This document shows positions 15,485 to 20,427 of a DNA stretch of 20,427 bases, in pieces; the stretch's first letter is position 1, and each line of letters begins with the position of its first letter. A program made the position numbers and the translations under genes. The stretch spans positions 1 to 20,427 of the forward strand of contig JARKQP010000393.1 of NCBI GenBank assembly GCA_029974875.1, written 5' to 3'. Under the pieces are notes generated by a model. It saw only the letters and a program-made list of their open reading frames with translations, made no database searches and had not been told where the DNA came from. This stretch comes from Mobilitalea sp. Its GTDB lineage: Bacteria > Bacillota_A > Clostridia > Lachnospirales > Lachnospiraceae.

Positions 15485-15570
15485 AATCCTCTGACTTTTG
15501 AGGATTTTCCTCTGACTTTTGAGGATTTTCCTCTGATTTTTGAGGATTCTCATCTGATTTTTGAAGCTTT
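15485..15570 (-). repeat. 21-bp tandem repeat, locus B (glycosyltransferase leader)
   Basis: On the minus strand four units of CAGAGGAAAATCCTCAAAA plus two bases stand head to tail; the two units nearest the gene are identical. The array ends in GAGGATTAGGAGG, which contains the ribosome binding site of the glycosyltransferase gene. Each unit can form a GAGGAAAATCCTC hairpin. The same unit type occurs at loci A (9641-9690) and C (20168-20277). Confidence 0.9.
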
Positions 15571-15579
15571 CCCAAGGGA

Positions 15580-16695
15580 TTATATCAGGTTCTCAGGATT
15601 TAAGCATTCCAGCTCAGGCACAACAAAGCGTCCGTCCTTACGGATTAACACATCATCAAAATAGATCTCTCCTCCGCCGAATTCAGGTGTCTGGATACAC
15701 ACCAAATCCCAGTGGATTGCAGAATGGTTTCCGTTCGGGGCTTCCTCATAGCAATTGCCAGGCGTAAAATGGAAGGAACCCATTATTTTCTCATCAAACA
15801 AGGTATCCTTCATTGGCTTTAGGATATAGGGGTTTACGCCAATTGCAAACTCACCAATATAACGTGCACCCTCATCCGTATTCATAACACTGTTAATCCT
15901 TGCCGTGTCATTTGCTGTCGCTTCTACAATCTTTCCGTTTTCAAAACGGAATTTGATATTCTCATAGGTAAAGCCCTGGAATACTGCCGGTGTATTATAG
16001 GACAGGGTACCGTTGATGGAATCCCTGACCGGTGCCGTATATACCTCTCCATCCGGAATATTGCGGTCACCTGCGCAGGGAACTGCCGGAATATTTTTAA
16101 TAGAAAAGCTTAAATCAGTTCCAGGTCCGACAATCCTTACCTTATCCGTACGGTTCATATAGTCCACAAGGTTCTGCATGGATTTACCCATCTTCGCATA
16201 ATCCAGGTTGCATACATTGAAATAAAAGTCTTCAAAGGCCTCCGTACTTGTATTGGAAAGCTGGGCCATTGCCGCATTGGGATAACGCAGCACTACCCAT
16301 CTTGTCTTCTTCACACGGATGTCATGGTGTACCGGTGTCTGGTAATAGGTTTCATATAACCTCATTTTATCTGAAGGAACGTCTGCCAGCTCAGATACAT
16401 TATCCGTTCCACGGATTGCAACGTAGCAGTCCATCTGATCCATCTCTGCCGCATCTATTTTTGCTGCCAGGGACATCTGCTCCTCCGTACAATTAAGCAG
16501 CTGCTCCCTTAATAAAACCTGATCCGTATAGTGGACAAATGGAACCCCTCCAGCTTTATAAACCTCTTTTACGATCTGCCTTGCTAAGTCCTGGGTGGCA
16601 GGCCCAATGTAATGTACATAAACCTTATCCCCCTTTTCAACCTCCATCGAATAATTAACCAGTGTTTTTGCCAATACTTTTATTCTCTCATCCAT
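15580..16695 (-). CDS. M29-family metallo-aminopeptidase
   Basis: The protein belongs to the thermophilic-aminopeptidase family (AmpS, AmpT, PepS), cytoplasmic two-metal enzymes that remove N-terminal residues from peptides. At 371 residues it is slightly shorter than the roughly 410-residue relatives. The expected active-site positions are all present: E217 in NIPDGEVYTAP, E282 in YIGEFAIGVNP, H309 and Y316 in GSFHFTPGNCY, and H328 and D330 in AIHWD. The spacing between them fits AmpT, except that the loop between Y316 and H328 is shorter, which may account for the length. AAGGAG lies eight bases before the ATG. It follows the 849-residue protein by 50 bases, so is probably in the same operon. 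Peptide specificity is unknown. Confidence 0.93.
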   Translation of the reverse strand: MDERIKVLAKTLVNYSMEVEKGDKVYVHYIGPATQDLARQIVKEVYKAGGVPFVHYTDQVLLREQLLNCTEEQMSLAAKIDAAEMDQMDCYVAIRGTDNVSELADVPSDKMRLYETYYQTPVHHDIRVKKTRWVVLRYPNAAMAQLSNTSTEAFEDFYFNVCNLDYAKMGKSMQNLVDYMNRTDKVRIVGPGTDLSFSIKNIPAVPCAGDRNIPDGEVYTAPVRDSINGTLSYNTPAVFQGFTYENIKFRFENGKIVEATANDTARINSVMNTDEGARYIGEFAIGVNPYILKPMKDTLFDEKIMGSFHFTPGNCYEEAPNGNHSAIHWDLVCIQTPEFGGGEIYFDDVLIRKDGRFVVPELECLNPENLI

Positions 16696-16745
16696 TGTTT
16701 TGTCTCCTTGTATTATTAAATTTATTTTTGGCTCCTATAAAATTA

Positions 16746-19295
16746 TTATTGCTCCAGATAGGATAAAAAGATATTACCCGCAGCTTCAAACATCTGTGTG
16801 CTGTCCTGGATCCCCATTTTGACCCTCTTTCCTGTGGCAGGATTCACCACCAGAATATTGAAGGTATCGTAACCGTAGATCAGCACCGCATCCTCCCGGC
16901 CGGTCATTGCCAGTACAGGGCGTCCTTTCGATACATAGTACAGGGCATCATCAAGGGTTATTCCTGTCAGCCTTACCGGCGCATACTTTGAATATTTCTT
17001 CAGCATCTCATAAGCAGAGCTGTTTTTAACCTCCAGTTGATTCCTGGCAACGGTAACTCCCTGGTAAGCCAGGATTTGTTGCAGGCAATTTTCCACCGTA
17101 GCACCGGGTGTTGCCTGGTAGGACATTGTCTCAAAGCGTGAAATCGTATTCTTCTGCTGCCTTATCCCCCGCTCCCAAACAATCTGGTTGCTGCTATTTA
17201 AAACTACTCCAATGCCGTCCTTTGCTGCTGCTATTGCCTCTGATGCATTTTCATATGCACCCTTGATGCTGCCTTCTATATAAGCGTAATAGCGAAGCCT
17301 TGTCTGCTCCGTGTGTGCGGGTCTTACGGTCGGATCCTCGGATATTACCGTATTTACCGTAGCAAGCACCCTGGGCAGCTTATCCATGACAAAGCCATTT
17401 GGCAGGGTCATATAATATTCCGTCAAAGCCTGGTCAGTCACCCTGGACTTGCTATTAATAAGCGCCGGCTCTTCCTTTTCCTGGTTCATAATATAATCCG
17501 GGGTTGCGGGGATGAAATATTCCCCTCCGCCTTCCCCCTGTCTCTTTACCCTCCGGAGCTCAATGATATTATCCTTGACTTCGATACCGCTTACATAATA
17601 GCCTTCTTTATTATAGCTTTTTCGGACTTTTTTATCAACATCTGCAATTTCAAGGGTACTTAAGGGCACTAAAAGGCTGCCGTCAATCATGGAGGAAATG
17701 TCACCCTCCTTCACATAACCATAGATGATATTGGAATCTATCATTCCCATTAACCGGATATTATATCCGGTCTTTGCCGTGATGGCATCAATTCTGCCCG
17801 TCTCCAAATCCATGATATTAAGCTGCTTTGACTTAGAGACATCCGCCGTTTCCTGCCATACCACATAATTAATATCCTCCAGAACTATCACCTGGTCCTG
17901 CCCCACATTTGCAGCTACCTGCTCCAGCTCTTTTGTAATCAGATTAAAGGAATAGATTGAATGATAGGCCTGAAAATAAAATACCTCCTTTGAATTCAGG
18001 TAGGATAAGCTTCCCAGGTTCTCCTTCAGTAATTGGTAGGACTCATCCACCGGTATATACACCTGTTCCTCAATCCTGCTTTCCGCCCTGACAAACCGGT
18101 ATAAAATGATGGCCACCTTTCCTTCATACTGCCCCCGGTTCATATAGCCATATACCATAAAATCAATATTTCCCTCCGCGTCCATGTTAAGGATCCGGAT
18201 ATCATGCTGGTCATATAAATCCCGGGTATAATCCGGCTTCTCCTGGCGGAAGGAAAACACCTTGGTTATCTCATTTCCTGCCAGATCATAGAACCATAGC
18301 TCCCTGTTCCTGATAAAGGCCAGCTTCGTCTTATCCCCTCCCGCTAAATAAGGCAACGACGTATCTGCCGTAATCCCCAGCTTTAGCTCATTTTGGGATA
18401 CGCTTGCGAGCCCAATATCAAAGATGGATTCCATATGTCTCTCATAATTTAAAAGGTACATGCGGTCAGGGGCATAGCGCACCCGGTAAAACTCCGTCAC
18501 CCGGTAGCTTTCCAGCTGTCCGGCTACCTCGGCCTGGAGAAAATAGTCCAGTGTAACCGAAGCCGTATCCTCATATATTTCTACGACCCTGGGAATAATC
18601 TCCGTGAGTATGGTAGGCTTAAGCTTGCCCCAGGTAATCAACTCCAGGCTGGAATTTATATTGACATAGGCGAGGGAGGAATTGTCCGCATCCCCTGAAG
18701 GCTCCAGGTATCTTGTTATCTCGTCCGCCTTTGCCTTATCCATAATGGAATCGTGGAAATGAAGAACGAAATCCAGCTTTTCCTTCAAACGGGCATTATC
18801 ATACAGCTTAACCCTCTGGTAGTAATACATCTTTTCGCTTTTGCTCGTAATCAGCGTCAGCTTAACCGCATATTCCTTTCCCGCCTCCAGCTGTGACTGA
18901 AGCTTGATCTTAGCGGTTTTTTGCTCCCCTGCTTCCTCAAACACGCTGATGGAATCTGATTCAATCAAGGAATTACCCACAAACTCACGTACCTCATAAT
19001 TCAGTTTCTTTATATCATAATTCTCTTCATTAATCAATACCTCAAAGGCCTTCTCCTGGCCGATGGGAATCACAGTCTCCCTGACCTTATTGGCGTCCAG
19101 GTTACTGCTGTAGCCATGCAGGAGATTAATCGTATTATTCCCTGATTTTATTGTAATTAACGGAAAGGATACTGCCTCCATTTCCGTAGTATTATCAATA
19201 TTAAATACTACCTCTTTAATATTCCTGCCAAAATAATAAAGAGATGCCACAAAAACTATGATTAAAATAATTATCCGGTATAATTGTTTTAGCAC
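16746..19295 (-). CDS. Membrane-anchored protein of unknown function with degenerate C39-like domain
   Basis: I do not recognise this 849-residue protein as a named family. It starts at a GTG with GGAGG five bases upstream. Residues 5-26 form one membrane segment (RIIILIIVFVASLYYFG), so most of the protein probably lies outside the membrane. A beta-rich region follows (about 35-170), then a long region (about 290-640) with recurring WFYDLAG- or IYSFNLITKELEQ-like strands that suggests a beta-propeller. The last 137 residues (713-849) resemble a C39-like cysteine peptidase domain: NCLQQILAYQG near 736, then GRPVLAMTGREDAVLIYGYD and VVNPATGKRVKM. The histidine usually before AVLIYGYD is an aspartate (802), and the catalytic cysteine position seems lost, so it may bind rather than cleave. 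It lies 24 bases after the methyltransferase gene, in the same operon. Confidence 0.8.
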   Translation of the reverse strand: MLKQLYRIIILIIVFVASLYYFGRNIKEVVFNIDNTTEMEAVSFPLITIKSGNNTINLLHGYSSNLDANKVRETVIPIGQEKAFEVLINEENYDIKKLNYEVREFVGNSLIESDSISVFEEAGEQKTAKIKLQSQLEAGKEYAVKLTLITSKSEKMYYYQRVKLYDNARLKEKLDFVLHFHDSIMDKAKADEITRYLEPSGDADNSSLAYVNINSSLELITWGKLKPTILTEIIPRVVEIYEDTASVTLDYFLQAEVAGQLESYRVTEFYRVRYAPDRMYLLNYERHMESIFDIGLASVSQNELKLGITADTSLPYLAGGDKTKLAFIRNRELWFYDLAGNEITKVFSFRQEKPDYTRDLYDQHDIRILNMDAEGNIDFMVYGYMNRGQYEGKVAIILYRFVRAESRIEEQVYIPVDESYQLLKENLGSLSYLNSKEVFYFQAYHSIYSFNLITKELEQVAANVGQDQVIVLEDINYVVWQETADVSKSKQLNIMDLETGRIDAITAKTGYNIRLMGMIDSNIIYGYVKEGDISSMIDGSLLVPLSTLEIADVDKKVRKSYNKEGYYVSGIEVKDNIIELRRVKRQGEGGGEYFIPATPDYIMNQEKEEPALINSKSRVTDQALTEYYMTLPNGFVMDKLPRVLATVNTVISEDPTVRPAHTEQTRLRYYAYIEGSIKGAYENASEAIAAAKDGIGVVLNSSNQIVWERGIRQQKNTISRFETMSYQATPGATVENCLQQILAYQGVTVARNQLEVKNSSAYEMLKKYSKYAPVRLTGITLDDALYYVSKGRPVLAMTGREDAVLIYGYDTFNILVVNPATGKRVKMGIQDSTQMFEAAGNIFLSYLEQ

Positions 19296-19319
19296 GTTAA
19301 CCTCCAGGCTTCTGATAAC

Positions 19320-20427
19320 CTATATTTTCCCAATACGGTTACTATTGTCCCCATCCTGCAGCAGTCCGTTAAGGCAGGGAGAGACCCCAAGGAATTCCAT
19401 GCAAGCCTCCAGCTCTCTCCTGCTTTGGTGCGCCTCTGCTCCCTTTCCTGCTTTCCCAACCTTTACTGCCCGTATTAATATATTCTTTGGTGTATGCTCT
19501 ATGTCAATAAATTCTAACAGCTGTACCCGGTAGCCTTGCTTTTCAAGGATTTCAGCCCGTAAGGCATCGGTAATTAGGGCTGCCATACGTTCCTTAATAA
19601 TCCCATGCTTAAGAACCGGCTTTAATATATCGCTTTTGATCTGCTTATTCAGCTCATGCTGACAGCAGGGCACGGAAAGAATGACCTTCGCATCCCAGGT
19701 TACCGCCTTATAAAGTGCATGATCCGTAGCCGTATCACAGGCATGCAGGGTTACCACCATATCGATGGAGCTGCTGCCTGTATAGGAAGCGATATCCCCT
19801 TCCAAAAAATGCAGCTTATCATAGCCATATTTTTTACTTAAGAGATTGCAGTGGGCGATTACATCTGCCTTAAGATCCAACCCGATTATATTGATCTGAT
19901 ATCCCTTCAGGAGCTTTAGGTAATAGTACATAGCAAAGGTCAGATAGGATTTTCCGCAGCCAAAATCTAATATTGTCAATTCCCTTCCTTTTTCAAGATA
20001 GGGAAGAATATCCTCTATATATTCTAAAAAGCGGTTGATCTGCCTGAATTTATCTGTCTTTGCCTTAACAATCTGCCCCTCCTTCGTCATAACTCCAAGG
20101 TCGACCAGAAACGGCAATGGAGTACCTTCCTGCAAAATATAATTTTTCTTCTTGTTATGTAATAGCCAATCCTCTCTTGGGGGAGGATTTTCCTCCTTTG
20201 GGGACGGGTTTTCTCCCTTTTGGGAAGGATTTTCTCCCTTGAGGGAGGAATCTTTCTCACTTTGGGAGGAATTTCCCTTTTTATTACGGATAGTAACCTT
20301 GCCCTTTTTGCTGATCAAAAGAGTTGTTTTCCCTGCCTTTGTACTTATTTCTGCCTGGTGGAAAAGCCCCTCAAACCAGTCCTCTAATTTAAGCAGCAGC
20401 TCTTCCTTCCGGTAATTTGAGTGGTAT
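19320..20427 (-). CDS. SAM-dependent methyltransferase (N-terminus beyond window edge)
   Basis: A class I methyltransferase of the type found in GSTCD/METTL25-like proteins (Methyltransf_32); its substrate is unknown. The reading frame stays open to the right window edge (36 codons beyond the TTG at 20318, reading YHSNYRKEELLLKLEDW and onward), so the true start lies outside. After an N-terminal part comes a repeat-encoded linker of about 35 residues with KGENPSQ-type heptapeptides, then the family segment HNKKKNYILQEGTPLPFLVD, motif I DFGCGKSYLTFAMYYYL, the motif II acid in IIGLDLKADV, and VTLHACDTATDHAL with SVPCCQHELN, typical of this group. It is the first gene of the run leading to the 849-residue protein. 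The linker repeat looks inserted between two domains that are normally close together. Confidence 0.88.
   Translation of the reverse strand, partial: YHSNYRKEELLLKLEDWFEGLFHQAEISTKAGKTTLLISKKGKVTIRNKKGNSSQSEKDSSLKGENPSQKGENPSPKEENPPPREDWLLHNKKKNYILQEGTPLPFLVDLGVMTKEGQIVKAKTDKFRQINRFLEYIEDILPYLEKGRELTILDFGCGKSYLTFAMYYYLKLLKGYQINIIGLDLKADVIAHCNLLSKKYGYDKLHFLEGDIASYTGSSSIDMVVTLHACDTATDHALYKAVTWDAKVILSVPCCQHELNKQIKSDILKPVLKHGIIKERMAALITDALRAEILEKQGYRVQLLEFIDIEHTPKNILIRAVKVGKAGKGAEAHQSRRELEACMEFLGVSPCLNGLLQDGDNSNRIGKI
20168..20277 (-). repeat. 21-bp tandem repeat, locus C (inside the methyltransferase gene)
   Basis: On the minus strand about five units of the form GAGAAAATCCTTCCCAAAAG stand head to tail and are translated as KGENPSQ, KGENPSP and KEENPPP. 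The array ends in GAGGATTGG, close to the GAGGATTAGG that ends loci A and B. Because the unit is 21 bases, the insertion keeps the reading frame. Confidence 0.85.

Noticed and set aside
15485..15570. A CRISPR array
   Set aside because: Units of 21 bases are head to tail without unique spacers, and no cas gene is present.

Overview
The window looks like a chromosomal stretch from an endospore-forming member of the Clostridia, probably Lachnospiraceae-like. The grounds are sporulation genes (spoIIE, spoVT, yabP, yabQ), Gram-positive Shine-Dalgarno sites, low-to-moderate GC and the gene order. Most genes are on the minus strand. Read in that direction, positions 9.6 kb down to 1 kb carry a version of the Bacillus subtilis 'yab' cluster: mazG, hup (HU), rqcP, yabP, yabQ, divIC, an elongator tRNA-Met, spoIIE and tilS. 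tilS is cut by the left edge. Its conserved order is broken by a methyl-accepting chemotaxis receptor gene on the plus strand between tRNA-Met and spoIIE.

Upstream of that cluster lie spoVT, with its own terminator, and a deoB-mug-dtd operon (nucleoside catabolism, DNA repair, tRNA proofreading). A plus-strand PAP2-family membrane phosphatase gene is divergent from deoB. Right of it, on the minus strand, a probable operon runs from a SAM methyltransferase (5' end outside the window) through an 849-residue membrane-anchored protein of unknown function and an M29 aminopeptidase to a family 2 glycosyltransferase.

Regulatory sites are easy to read. There is a consensus promoter directly before the tRNA. 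A near-consensus sigma-A promoter with a 21-bp spacer and an overlapping Spo0A-type box precedes spoIIE, the arrangement known from B. subtilis spoIIE and spoIIG. A candidate sigma-E promoter precedes yabP. Good -35/-10 pairs precede mazG, deoB and the PAP2 gene, and there are several strong terminators.

The most unusual content is repetitive DNA. First, a modular intergenic repeat made of nested hairpins occurs three times (about 1357-1567, 8095-8157 and 9812-9947), with one to five hairpins per copy and similar ends. Second, a 21-bp tandem repeat family occurs at three distant loci (9641-9690, 15485-15570 and 20168-20277). All three arrays end in the same short GAGGATTRG tail; two sit in the leader directly before a ribosome binding site and one lies in frame inside a coding region. 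Third, yabQ ends in a nine-unit charged hexapeptide repeat. No CRISPR array, transposase or phage gene was seen.
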